Below are positions 44,663 through 53,576 of a stretch of DNA of 64,000 bases, piece by piece; position 1 is the stretch's first letter, and every line of letters begins with the position of its first letter. Both the position numbers and the translations under genes were made by a program. This DNA comes from Planctomicrobium piriforme (GTDB lineage Bacteria > Planctomycetota > Planctomycetia > Planctomycetales > Planctomycetaceae). The stretch spans positions 1 through 64,000 of the forward strand of contig CAMATH010000018.1 in NCBI GenBank assembly GCA_945860955.1, in the 5' to 3' direction. A model generated the notes under the pieces. The model saw only the letters and a program-made list of their open reading frames with translations, was not told the DNA's origin and searched no databases.

Positions 44663-47600
44663 TCACTCTTTCGTGATCGCTTCATCAAGGTTGAGGAGAA
44701 GACCACACAATGCCGTCATCGCCGCGTGTTCCGTCACGTCGAGTCCTTCCTCCCGCGGAAATTCTCCCACCTTCAAGAGGCTCTCGGCTGTTTCCGGGTT
44801 TTGGCGGTAATGCTTGAGATTCCGTTCCCATCCCGCACGCAACACGGCCAGTTCCGCGTCGCGCGGCGGGCGGCCCAGCACCCGCCGAAACGCGAACGAG
44901 ATCCGCTCCGCCGGTGTTGCCCCCCCCTCGCGCAACGTCCGCCCCGCCAACACTCGCGCCGCCTCGACGAACGACGTCTCATTCATCAGCGTCAGCGCCT
45001 GCAGAGGGGTGTTCGTTCGCGTCTCCCGCACAATGCACGTCTCCCGGCCGGCCGCGTCGAACGTGATCATCGTCGGGGGGGCGATCGTTCGCTTCCAGAA
45101 CGTGTACAGGCTCCGCCGATACAGATCGGAACCATGGTCCTGGGTGTACTCCGTGTCGCTCAGCTCCTTCCACAACCCCTCGGGCTGATACGGCTTCACC
45201 GAGGGGCCACCCAGTTTTTCGACCAGCAGGCCCGCGGCAGCCAGTGCCTGATCGCGTACCATCTCGGCGGCGAGCCGCACTCGTGGTCCCCGCGCCAGCA
45301 GCCGATTCTCGGGATCGCGGCGGATCAGCTCCGGATTCGTCTTCGAAGATTGTCTGTACGTCGACGAAGTGACAATCGCCCGGATCAGCGCCTGGACATC
45401 CCACGCATGATCCTTGGGGACGGCACCCCGGATCTCGGGAGTCTCCTGCGGACTGCTTTGAAACTCCACCGCCAGCCAATCGAGCAGTTCCGGGTGACTG
45501 GGCCATTCCCCCTGCGAGCCGAAATCGTCGACCGATTTCACCAGTCCGATGCCAAACAGCATCTGCCACAGCCGATTCACGGCCACTCGCGATGTCAGCG
45601 GATGCCGCTTGTCGACCAGCCACTGCGCCAGCCCCAACCGATTCGCCGGCGCGCCGGTGGGAAACTCAGACAAAACCTGCGGCACGCCCCGCGCGACTGG
45701 TTCGCCCGGCCGGTCATAGACCCCGCGAATGAGCACGTGCGCTGGTTTGGGCTGCGGCAACTCCTCCATCACCATCGTCGTTGGAAAAATGTCGAGCAGT
45801 TCGAATCGCTCCCGCCGCAGGGCCAAAAGGGTCTCGCGCGCCTGACGCAATTCTTCGGGGGCGGCTTGTTCCAGATAGTACGCCGCCAGTTTCCCCCGCT
45901 GCGCCTCCGAACGCTGGCCGGCGGGAACCGCCAGAATATGTGACAGCGAATCCGCGACGGCGACGATTTGCGCGTCCGCCGGCGACAACGCCACCGTGTA
46001 CGTCCGCACGTCGTCAATCAACCCGTGGAATCGCCCTTGCGGGCCGTTTCCGCCCCCAATCCGGAACGGCTCCTTCGAGGCGAAGGTCTGATTCAACAGA
46101 TCGAGGTTCACCTTGAGTTTCAACGGCCGGCCGTCCACGTAGATCGCGACTCCCGACGCCACCCGCGAACCGTCGTACGTCGCCAGCACGTGGTGCCACT
46201 CCTCCCCCTCGATCGGCTCCTCCGTTTCGACCCGCAACGCGTCGTCGAGCCAGCGCTTCACCAGGTTGAGCTGCAGTCGGCCATTTTTCAATACGAACGC
46301 GTAGCCGTCGGCCTGGTCGGCGTCGGTCATCCGGGACACGATCGTCCCCCCCTCTGCGCCCGTCGGGTTGATCCACGCCGACAGTGTGAACGCGTCGTAG
46401 AAGCCGAAATTCGCGGTATCCCCGGCTTCGACAAATCGCGTCCCGTCAAACACCGCAGCCTGACCGAACCGACCGCCAGCGAACGCGGGTTCCCCTCTCA
46501 CAAACCACGGGTCGTCGACCGACCGGACTGTCGACCCCGGTGCGGCGCTCAAGAGATTCGACGTCGCTCCCGGTCCCTGCGACTTTCTCGCCGCGAAGTC
46601 TCCCGCTCCGTTCGCCACAGGCCCAGTCGACTCGAGCGAGCCATTCAACGGCCAATGCCGCGCCAGATCGCGATCAATCGTCCAGTCGGGCAGTTTCACG
46701 TCCGTGATCGTGCGCTCCCACGCCGACTGCAACGCGGGGAGCTGAATTTCGAACTCGGCGTATTTCGCCTGCGCGACCGCGAGCTTTCCTTCCAGCTTCG
46801 TCAATGAAAGCTGCTGGTCCCGTGTGGGGGACTTGATTGACGGAGGGGAATTGCCGTACTTCCAGGCCCGGCCGTATTCCGGAATGTTGTTGAAGTACGC
46901 GTACGCCTGATAGAACTCGCGCTGCGACAGCGGGTCGAACTTGTGATCGTGACAGCGGCCACATCCCATCGTCAGCCCCATCCAGACAGTAAATGTCGTC
47001 TCGACGCGATCGACCACATACTCAACCGCATACTCCTCCGGGATGATCCCCCCTTCGCCATTCCCGCGATGGTTGCGGTTGAATCCCGTGGCGATTTTCT
47101 GGTCCAGCGTCGCGTTGGGAAGCAGGTCCCCCGCGAGTTGTTCGACCGTAAACCGATCGAACGGCATGTTGTTGTGATAGGCCTCCAGCACCCAGTCGCG
47201 CCACCGCCACATGAACCGCTCGCCGTCGCTCTGATATCCGCTGGTGTCGGCGTAACGGGCACCGTCGAGCCAACGCACCGCCATCCGCTCGGCGAAGCGG
47301 GGTGACGCCAGCAGGCGATCGACCACCGCCCGATAATTAGCTTCCGAAGGGTCGGCGACGAAGGCGTCCACCTCGGCCGGCGTCGGGGGAATTCCCGTGA
47401 GGTCGAGTGTCACCCGTCGCAGCAATGTCGTCGGGTCGGCTTCTTTTGAAGGGGCCAATCCTTCCTTTTCGAGCCGCGCGAGGATGAACGCGTCAATCGG
47501 ATTCCGCACCCAATCCTGGCGGGAAACCGGGGGAATCGCCGGGGCTTCCGGGGGAAGGAAGGACCAGTGTTTCTGCCACGTCGCCCCCTGAGAGATCCAG

Positions 47601-47971
47601 GTTTTCAACAACTCCAACTGGCCGGCCGACAGCGGTTTGCCAATCGAATCGGGGGGCATGCGTTCCGCGGGGTCAGACGAGAGAATTCGGGCCAGCAGCT
47701 CACTCTCGTCGGGTTTGCCCGGCACAACTGCGCGCCTTCCCCCCAGGTCGGCATGGGCTCCGACTTCGGTGTCGAGACGGAGATCGGCTTTGCGCTGGAC
47801 CGAGTCGGGACCATGACATTGAAAGCAATGGTCGGCGAGAATCGGCCGAATGTCGCGGTTGAATTGAATCTCAGTCGGCGGATCGGCCAGCGCGGTTCCA
47901 CCGAACAGCGTGGCAACAGAGGCGACCAGACTGAAAACGGGCCACCAGACACTGCGGAATACGGCGGGCAT
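44663..47971 (-). CDS. PSCyt1-DUF1549-LamG-DUF1553 exported protein
   Basis: This large exported planctomycete protein has 1102 residues from ATG 47971 (AAGGA upstream; the longer frame to 48055 lacks a leader). After the signal peptide (FSLVASVATLFGGTALA) comes the planctomycete cytochrome c domain with one heme motif Cys49-x-x-Cys52-His53 (HCFQCHGPD) and a downstream ERMPPD Met. DUF1549 follows (NPIDAFILARLEKEGL, RRVTLDLTGIPPTPAEVDAF). A LamG/concanavalin-like domain (about 490-690, FTLSAWINP...WHHVLATYDGS) interrupts, then DUF1553 ends it (RLGLAQWLVDKRHPLTSRVAVNR and similar). It is probably periplasmic and involved in polymer binding or redox, though the activity is unknown. Confidence 0.93.
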   Translation of the reverse strand: MPAVFRSVWWPVFSLVASVATLFGGTALADPPTEIQFNRDIRPILADHCFQCHGPDSVQRKADLRLDTEVGAHADLGGRRAVVPGKPDESELLARILSSDPAERMPPDSIGKPLSAGQLELLKTWISQGATWQKHWSFLPPEAPAIPPVSRQDWVRNPIDAFILARLEKEGLAPSKEADPTTLLRRVTLDLTGIPPTPAEVDAFVADPSEANYRAVVDRLLASPRFAERMAVRWLDGARYADTSGYQSDGERFMWRWRDWVLEAYHNNMPFDRFTVEQLAGDLLPNATLDQKIATGFNRNHRGNGEGGIIPEEYAVEYVVDRVETTFTVWMGLTMGCGRCHDHKFDPLSQREFYQAYAYFNNIPEYGRAWKYGNSPPSIKSPTRDQQLSLTKLEGKLAVAQAKYAEFEIQLPALQSAWERTITDVKLPDWTIDRDLARHWPLNGSLESTGPVANGAGDFAARKSQGPGATSNLLSAAPGSTVRSVDDPWFVRGEPAFAGGRFGQAAVFDGTRFVEAGDTANFGFYDAFTLSAWINPTGAEGGTIVSRMTDADQADGYAFVLKNGRLQLNLVKRWLDDALRVETEEPIEGEEWHHVLATYDGSRVASGVAIYVDGRPLKLKVNLDLLNQTFASKEPFRIGGGNGPQGRFHGLIDDVRTYTVALSPADAQIVAVADSLSHILAVPAGQRSEAQRGKLAAYYLEQAAPEELRQARETLLALRRERFELLDIFPTTMVMEELPQPKPAHVLIRGVYDRPGEPVARGVPQVLSEFPTGAPANRLGLAQWLVDKRHPLTSRVAVNRLWQMLFGIGLVKSVDDFGSQGEWPSHPELLDWLAVEFQSSPQETPEIRGAVPKDHAWDVQALIRAIVTSSTYRQSSKTNPELIRRDPENRLLARGPRVRLAAEMVRDQALAAAGLLVEKLGGPSVKPYQPEGLWKELSDTEYTQDHGSDLYRRSLYTFWKRTIAPPTMITFDAAGRETCIVRETRTNTPLQALTLMNETSFVEAARVLAGRTLREGGATPAERISFAFRRVLGRPPRDAELAVLRAGWERNLKHYRQNPETAESLLKVGEFPREEGLDVTEHAAMTALCGLLLNLDEAITKE

Positions 47972-48169
47972 CGCGGCCGATCCTTGGGGCGGGAGAAGAG
48001 CATGGGGGGGAGGGCGAAATCCAGCAGGGGAATTGTAGCGAGTCGGCCCGCTCAAGGGAGAGTGTCTGTCGGGTTCTCAGGTCGCTGGCGTCGCCGTATG
48101 ATCTGCGTGCGGACCGCTCGTCGGGACCGCCGCGCATCGCTTCTGCCACCCCCAACCCAGGCCTGTTTC

Positions 48170-50251
48170 ATGTTCCGATCGGCTTTTGCCGGCTGCAGCC
48201 GACTGTTCGGCTTCGTCTTGATTCTGTTGGGTCTGGTGGTCCATGCGGGAGTGTCTCCCGCGAAGACTTTCGCGGCGGAGGAGAGTTGCGAAATCCTCGA
48301 GATTACCCAAGACACCAAACTTGACCCCAAGAAGACCTATGGGTCACTCGTCATCCGGGAATCGAACATCACTCTGGACGGACAAGGTGCCTGGCTGATC
48401 GGTCCGGGGGGAGACACGCCCAAGTCATTCGTCGGTCGGGCGATCCTTGCCGAGGGGGTTCACAATGTGACAATCCGCAATGTCAACGCGAAGGGGTGGG
48501 AGACCGGTCTGGTGCTGCGAAACTGCCAGGAGTGTCTCGTCGAAGGGTGTGACTTCTCCAAGAATTTTCATGATCCAGGTTTTGGGTGGGGAGAGAATGG
48601 CCGACGCGGCGGAATTCTGCTGGAACGGGTTTCGAAATCCACATTGAAGAAGAACCGCGCCAATCAGGTTTGGGACGGCTGCGTGCTGGTCGACAGCAAT
48701 CACAATTCGCTCGAAGAGAACGATTTTTCACACACTTCCAACACCTGTCTGAAACTCTGGCATTCCTCAGACAACACGTTCCACAAGAACAACTTCAGTT
48801 ACGGGATTCGCAAGGATCCCGGCGAGGTTCATGCCCGCGATTCCACTTCCGTGCTGATCGAAAGTGGCTCGAACGAGAACCGTTTCACGAAAAACGATTG
48901 CACCCACGGCGGCGACGGGATTTTTATTCGGGTTCTCAACGGCTGGGTCAGCACCGGAAACAACTTCGAAGAAAACGACTGCTCCTACGCGAACAACAAC
49001 TGCGTCGAGGCGTGGTCTCCCAGAAACACCTACATCCGCAACAAAGCGAATCACGGCAGCTACGGTTTTTGGCTGGGAGCCTCGGATCAGACGGTCCTCA
49101 TTGACAATGAGGCATCCTTTAACGGGCTGGCCGACGGCAACCACAATTCACCCCACCTGCCTCACAATGGGCATGCGGGAATCGTCTTCATGTTCGGCCC
49201 TTCCAGTCACACCATCGTCCGCGGGAACCGGTGCGAAGGGAACAACGGTGCGGGAATCGCGCTGATCGGCGATCAGGGATCCAAAGGAAAGAAGTGGAAG
49301 GCGTTTCACTGGATCATCGAGCGGAACCACCTGGAACAGAATCGTTGGGGGATTTTCGCCCAGCACGCTGACTGGATCGATCTCGCGGGAAACACCTACG
49401 TCGGCAATGCCGACGGAATGTTCCACAACGCGGGAAATGTGGCGCACGTCACCGACCATGGGGATGACCCCCAGGTCAAACACCCTCCGATCGCGAAACT
49501 GGTGGGACCGACTGTGGCGCGTGTTGGCGAACCCTTCACTCTCGACGCGGGGCAGTCCGCGGACCCTGCGAACAGATCGCTGACCTACCGGTGGGACTTG
49601 GGAGACGGGACATTCGCCACGACGGCACGCGTGGAACACACTTTCTCTGCTCCCGGCTTCTACCGGATTGGCCTGACTGTGAACAACGGCACGCTCTCGG
49701 ACCTGGCATGGCGCGATTTCTACGTAGTGGAAGACCTCACGGAACAGGCGACGGAAGACTCCGCCGACCGCTGGACCTGGAGCGATCCCGGCTCGAAGGT
49801 CTCATTCACCCGGGACGAACGGACGAAGATCGCGGGCAAGGCGTCGCTGTCGGCGCTCGCGGAACCGTACAGCGGGGGTCGGCTGAATCTGGTGTATCCC
49901 AAAACCCACGACGCCGCCTGGAGTCTGGAAGGGCGAACGCACCTGGTGTTTTGGATCCGCACGTTGAACGAGAACATTCCCGCGTGGCAGGGGGAGAATC
50001 CGGTGGTCACGCTGCATGAGAGCGCCGATCGCTCGCTGACACTGACCCCCAAAGGAGACTTCCTGAGTTCCCCTCCCTACATCGAAGCCCGGGAAGGCTG
50101 GGTCTACTTCGCCGTCCCGCTGGCGGGAAACGACGAATGGATCCGCACGGGCGACGATCTTCGGCAGGTGAAATGGTTGTCGATTGGCGTCGATTCGTGG
50201 GGAGCGCCGCCGCTGCGAATCTGGCTCGACGGATTGGGGTTGAAGAAGTAG
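48170..50251 (+). CDS. Secreted right-handed beta-helix protein with PKD domain
   Basis: ATG 48170 begins a signal peptide (RLFGFVLILLGLVVHAGVSPAKTFAA) and gives 693 residues; the frame upstream of it is antisense to the DUF1553 gene. From about 40 to 410 there are many short Asn-rich coils typical of NosD/Pec-lyase-like beta-helices (NVTIRNVNAKGWETGL, NHNSLEENDFSH, NNCVEAWSPRNTYIRNKAN). Near 445-530 a PKD-like domain follows (AKLVGPTVARVGEPFTLDAG, YRWDLGDGTFATTARVEHTF). A C-terminal beta-sandwich (ARE GW-rich, about 560-690) may bind carbohydrate. A polysaccharide-degrading or epimerase role is likely, but catalytic residues are not identifiable by eye. Confidence 0.86.
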   Translation: MFRSAFAGCSRLFGFVLILLGLVVHAGVSPAKTFAAEESCEILEITQDTKLDPKKTYGSLVIRESNITLDGQGAWLIGPGGDTPKSFVGRAILAEGVHNVTIRNVNAKGWETGLVLRNCQECLVEGCDFSKNFHDPGFGWGENGRRGGILLERVSKSTLKKNRANQVWDGCVLVDSNHNSLEENDFSHTSNTCLKLWHSSDNTFHKNNFSYGIRKDPGEVHARDSTSVLIESGSNENRFTKNDCTHGGDGIFIRVLNGWVSTGNNFEENDCSYANNNCVEAWSPRNTYIRNKANHGSYGFWLGASDQTVLIDNEASFNGLADGNHNSPHLPHNGHAGIVFMFGPSSHTIVRGNRCEGNNGAGIALIGDQGSKGKKWKAFHWIIERNHLEQNRWGIFAQHADWIDLAGNTYVGNADGMFHNAGNVAHVTDHGDDPQVKHPPIAKLVGPTVARVGEPFTLDAGQSADPANRSLTYRWDLGDGTFATTARVEHTFSAPGFYRIGLTVNNGTLSDLAWRDFYVVEDLTEQATEDSADRWTWSDPGSKVSFTRDERTKIAGKASLSALAEPYSGGRLNLVYPKTHDAAWSLEGRTHLVFWIRTLNENIPAWQGENPVVTLHESADRSLTLTPKGDFLSSPPYIEAREGWVYFAVPLAGNDEWIRTGDDLRQVKWLSIGVDSWGAPPLRIWLDGLGLKK

Positions 50252-50337
50252 GAATCGGTCCACAAACAATCTCGTGGCTCGCGATCCTCCCGCGGCGAAG
50301 TCGAACCAGTGCTTCGATCTACTGACCGTTGCGCACT

Positions 50338-51690
50338 TCAAAGGTCGGGAGACGCCCGGGCGGCTTGTAACAGCCGTTTTCGTTCCTGGCGGGAGGCCCG
50401 TTTCCACTCCGGCGACTGCCGCAGTTCGGCTTCCGTCTTTCGAGAGGGAGGAGATGGGTCGACCGCCGGTCGGGGCGGACTGGTATCCAGCTCGCGAAAC
50501 GTTCGCTCCTGGTTGTCGCGGGCTTCGGGCCAACGGGCGGGTTCGTGGCGAGGACGTTCCTGCGCGCGGTCGAAAACGGCGGGGTGAGTCGGAGTTGCGC
50601 CTATTGGGATGCGGTAGTCGATAACCGATTCCTGGCGGGTGCGGCTCGGCGACTCAGTCGGGTCTGGGTTCTCGTTCTCGTCCAGACTCAATACCGGGGG
50701 CGTTATGACTGGCATCACAAAAGCCCGGTCCGGCTGCCCTGGCCACAAGTTGAGCGGGCGGGGATCGTCCCAACCGGGGATCATCCAGGAGATTCCGTTC
50801 TCTCCCACAGAGAAGCCGATTGTCGGTGGTTTTCGGCAGACTTTATGGGAAATAAGATCGTAGCGACCGAGGTTGGACGCGTTTTTTTCGATGTGCCAGA
50901 GAGAGGCGGCCGACTCAACCAGCATCGAACTGCCATACGCCTTTGCCAGTGTGACATGTTTCGCCGACACTTTGGTCGTCGGCACCTTGAGGGGCGTCAC
51001 CAGCAGAATCGCCATGTGGCGTTGGGCCGCGAGGCGGTTGAGTTGATGGAGCAGCGTGCGCATCTCCGGCTCCCGCCACTTCGCGACCTGCTGCGGGAGT
51101 GCTTCGATAACGAGTAAGGCGATTGGGTCAGTCGGCGACGAGGGCGCTGACCCCGGTTGAGCGACAGGACCGGCCCCGTTCAGAGCCCACTGGCGCAACA
51201 GCGGAAAGTCGGCCGGCAGTGCCAGAGACCGCTCGACCGGGTCGCCATCCAGGCCAGCGGGTTCGATGACGCCACTGGAAAACTGCACCCGATCCAGCCG
51301 GCCACCGGCGTGCGCGACCAGTCGCCCGAAATCCCGCCGGGGATCGCCACCAGAGGTCACGACGGCCACCCGTGGTCCCGGTTGCGAATTCATCGAATCC
51401 GCCGGCTGCGTCCGACAGGGAAACGCGATTCCCAAAGAGACCCGGGCGACAACGTCGGCGATTAGTCCCGAAAAATCGCTCCCCGAGGGGGTCCCCAGAA
51501 CGGTGACCTTCCCCCGAGGGAGCCACCCGTACCAGATCCAATCGGGTTCGAGCAGTGTCTTTTCATTGAGATTCCAGTTGCGAATGTACGGTTGTTGATC
51601 CCACTGTGGTGTCGGTCCAGAAGTCGGATCGTGCCGCTCTTCGGGACCAGTCTGGTCCGAAAGGGGCAGGGGAGTCGTCGGTGAATTCAT
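50338..51690 (-). CDS. RepA/AAA_25-like ATPase homologue with eroded P-loop
   Basis: This 450-residue protein follows the layout of plasmid RepA-type/AAA_25 RecA-fold ATPases: an entry segment LLEPDWIWYGWLPRGKVTVLG, AARVSLG-like VVARVSLGIAFP, VAVVTSGGDPRRDFGRLVAHAGG and IALLVIEALPQQ in the Walker B place, then HMAILLVTPLKVPTTK. The P-loop, normally GDPGxGKS, reads GTPSGSDFS and lacks the Lys. ATP hydrolysis is therefore doubtful. The last 120 residues are Pro/Arg/Glu-rich and probably disordered, ending in a basic coil (KRASRQERKRLLQAARA). The upstream DNA has direct repeats (51748-51790). It is cytoplasmic; a DNA-related role is inferred from the fold. Confidence 0.65.
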   Translation of the reverse strand: MNSPTTPLPLSDQTGPEERHDPTSGPTPQWDQQPYIRNWNLNEKTLLEPDWIWYGWLPRGKVTVLGTPSGSDFSGLIADVVARVSLGIAFPCRTQPADSMNSQPGPRVAVVTSGGDPRRDFGRLVAHAGGRLDRVQFSSGVIEPAGLDGDPVERSLALPADFPLLRQWALNGAGPVAQPGSAPSSPTDPIALLVIEALPQQVAKWREPEMRTLLHQLNRLAAQRHMAILLVTPLKVPTTKVSAKHVTLAKAYGSSMLVESAASLWHIEKNASNLGRYDLISHKVCRKPPTIGFSVGENGISWMIPGWDDPRPLNLWPGQPDRAFVMPVITPPVLSLDENENPDPTESPSRTRQESVIDYRIPIGATPTHPAVFDRAQERPRHEPARWPEARDNQERTFRELDTSPPRPAVDPSPPSRKTEAELRQSPEWKRASRQERKRLLQAARASPDL

Positions 51691-51747
51691 GGTACACCTT
51701 GCTCAAAGTCAGGTTGAACCGCGCCGTGTGCGTGTGGCTATATGTTC

Positions 51748-51790
51748 CAGTATACTCCTGTATTTTTCAGGATTCAAGAGAACAGTATAC
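51748..51790. promoter_or_regulatory. Direct CAGTATAC repeats in an AT-rich promoter region
   Basis: CAGTATAC occurs at 51748-51755 and 51783-51790 in the same orientation, 35 bases apart, and each contains the palindrome GTATAC. Between them CCTG(TATTTTT)CAGG-like dyad symmetry occurs at 51757-51771. The spot lies 60-100 bases before the RepA-like gene (minus strand), in the only strongly AT-rich part of the local gap, so it could be the promoter with an operator. Confidence 0.4.
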
Positions 51791-51870
51791 GTTTTTCCAT
51801 TTTTTTGGCGGTGCGGGGTGTGGGAGGGGGTAAGAAGCGGCGAAGAGGGCCCGCTTGGGGGGGAAATGGC

Positions 51871-52078
51871 GCGACGACGCTCCGCGGCGTCGCGCCCGAC
51901 GGCGCCGCCGGCGGTCAGGGGAGGTGACGCAGCTCGGCTTGCATCGGATCCTTCTCCCCGCTTTCGGGGAGAAGGTGGCCGACAGGCCGGATGAGTTGAG
52001 GAGCATCTGGTTGTCGGTCGCGAGCATTTCGCGACTCCCGAAATCCATTGGAAGCGATCGCCAATAGTTGGCGATCGC
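51871..52078. repeat. Cluster of three perfect palindromes
   Basis: The gap between the RepA-like and zinc-ribbon genes contains three hairpins. The 23-base sequence 51871-51893 (GCGACGACGC...GCGTCGC) is identical to one at 5816-5838. CCTTCTCCCC-6-GGGGAGAAGG lies at 51950-51975, and GCGATCGCCAA-TAG-TTGGCGATCGC (11-bp stem) at 52054-52078. None has a T-run. They look like dispersed REP-type palindromes. Confidence 0.6.
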
Positions 52079-52266
52079 CCGCCGTAGAATCGTCAACAGA
52101 GAAAGTTGCGAATACGCTGCAGTGTGTGAATCGAGTCATAAAAACTGGCCTCAATGTCTACAAATTCTACAAGATTCTTGAGTTTTTTTGTCATGACAAT
52201 CCCCCGGACGCGCATCGACCGGCGAAATTGTCACGCACGGCACATGGTTCGACGGCGAACCGGGTA

Positions 52267-52500
52267 TCAACCCGTTTCGTCGTGTTTCCCGCCGTAGAGG
52301 GCGATTCTGCCGCACGCCTGGCACATGAACGCGTTGACGGGGCCGGCGGTCGGGTACTTGCCGGTCCAGAAGCTGAGTCGATCGTCCGGCTGCCGGTATT
52401 CGAGCGAACTCGGGTACGCGCGCCCCAGCTTGTCCATAACAACGATCGGCGACATTGGTCCCTGACAATCCCCACAGGTCCGCCGCAGTTCATCTGGCAT
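52267..52500 (-). CDS. Small zinc-ribbon protein
   Basis: This 77-residue protein is taken from ATG 52500 (preceded by GAAGAG), leaving out an 11-residue N-terminal extension of the longer frame. It begins MPDELRRTCGDCQGPMSP and ends with VNAFMCQACGRIALYGGK, so two CxxC knuckles frame about 50 residues with a conserved-looking LEYRQPDDRLSFWTGKYPT segment. The four Cys probably bind one zinc. I recall similar short proteins in planctomycetes but no function. It stands alone between palindromes and an empty gap. Confidence 0.72.
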   Translation of the reverse strand: MPDELRRTCGDCQGPMSPIVVMDKLGRAYPSSLEYRQPDDRLSFWTGKYPTAGPVNAFMCQACGRIALYGGKHDETG

Positions 52501-53017
52501 TTCACAACTCTTCGGAAAAGCTCGGCGGTCCAACGACCGCTGTTGACTGAACTACTGGCTCACATGCGATTCACGTCTGGACGCACCGTGAGGATAGTCA
52601 GGCGGCTGGGGGTGTCAATTCCAACCCGGAAACCCAGATGGACTGCGTTCGGTCGTGTGAGTCGACCAGTGAATACGGTTTGCAGAACCGCCATCCAAGT
52701 CGCCGCGGAACTGTTGGGAAGAACCCTGAAGTGACCGAGGGAATTCGCCGCGAATTGCAGCCCGGCGGTTATGGAATTCGGTTGGCTCGTGGCACTCCCG
52801 GATTGGGAGAGCGTCGACACCGAGTGCGTTGGATGCCGCCCCACGACCCGGTCGCCTTCGAGTTCGACGGGCGGTGTTTTGTTTGTCGTCTCGAAAGGGT
52901 GCGGATTGCGAGATGAGTTGTGCCGGTGTATGAATCCGGCATGTCGCACCGATGTGTCGGTTGCGGAGAGAGATCAAGACGTGGCGCCAACCGCCCAATT
53001 CGACAGGACGCACGGAA
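52501..53017. other. Gene-poor gap
   Basis: Several ORFs of 60-130 codons cross this stretch on both strands, but none has a start signal, composition or motif that supports coding. One plus-strand frame ending at 52734 has a helix-like tail (AIQVAAELLGRTLK), which I could not assign. No repeats were seen. Confidence 0.4.
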
Positions 53018-53503
53018 ATGGACTACACCACGTCGCTGCCATTTGGCGGCAGCAATGAGGCGGCATTGCGATTGGCCGAATCGGCTCTGACCGGAGTCGG
53101 GTTTCAGATCACCCGGCGCACGGCGCGGTCGGTGGAGATGGCCGGCCCGGGGATGAACAACAACCGGCAGAGTCCCCTCGTCGGCGCGTCCCAGATTCAT
53201 CTTGAGTGTAAACCCGGGGAACTGACGCTGGAGGCGAATTTGGGAGGAGTGAAGCGCATGACGCGATTCGTCACACTGTTCCCGATCGGTCTTGTTTTGT
53301 GCCTTGGGGTGGTACTCTCGGTGGTGTTTGGATTTCTGTTCGGTCCTGGCACCTGGATCACCGCCGTGGCGGGGGCCGGAGGGGCGAACGCGGCGGTGTG
53401 GCTGCTACTGGGTCCGCTGATTGCCAGAGGGATTCGCGGCCGGACCATCAAGGCGCTGGATTCGCTGCTGGCGAACATGGTCGCCGTCGGCACGAACGCG
53501 TGA
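53018..53503 (+). CDS. Two-helix membrane protein of unknown function
   Basis: ATG 53018 gives 161 residues. The N-terminal 90 residues form an alpha/beta region (AALRLAESALTGVGFQITRR, HLECKPGELTLEANLGGVKR) that looks like a small DUF1499- or bPH2-like soluble domain. Two membrane helices follow (FVTLFPIGLVLCLGVVLSVV and ITAVAGAGGANAAVWLLLGP), then a basic end (RGIRGRTIKALDSLLANM). I do not recognise the family. It is monocistronic and converges with the DUF6288/SASA gene. Confidence 0.68.
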   Translation: MDYTTSLPFGGSNEAALRLAESALTGVGFQITRRTARSVEMAGPGMNNNRQSPLVGASQIHLECKPGELTLEANLGGVKRMTRFVTLFPIGLVLCLGVVLSVVFGFLFGPGTWITAVAGAGGANAAVWLLLGPLIARGIRGRTIKALDSLLANMVAVGTNA

Positions 53504-53576
53504 GCCATTCGGCAGGTCGCCCGCCGCTCGACCGGATTTCGATGAGTACACAGCGATCCACCAAAAGAACCGGTTC

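Noticed and set aside
44426-45943. Plus-strand ORF of 505 codons
   Set aside because: It is antisense to the DUF1553 gene and has an Arg/Gln-rich shadow composition.
52560-52949. Minus-strand ORF of 129 codons and overlapping plus-strand ORFs
   Set aside because: No start signal, no motif, and composition differs from the real small genes nearby.
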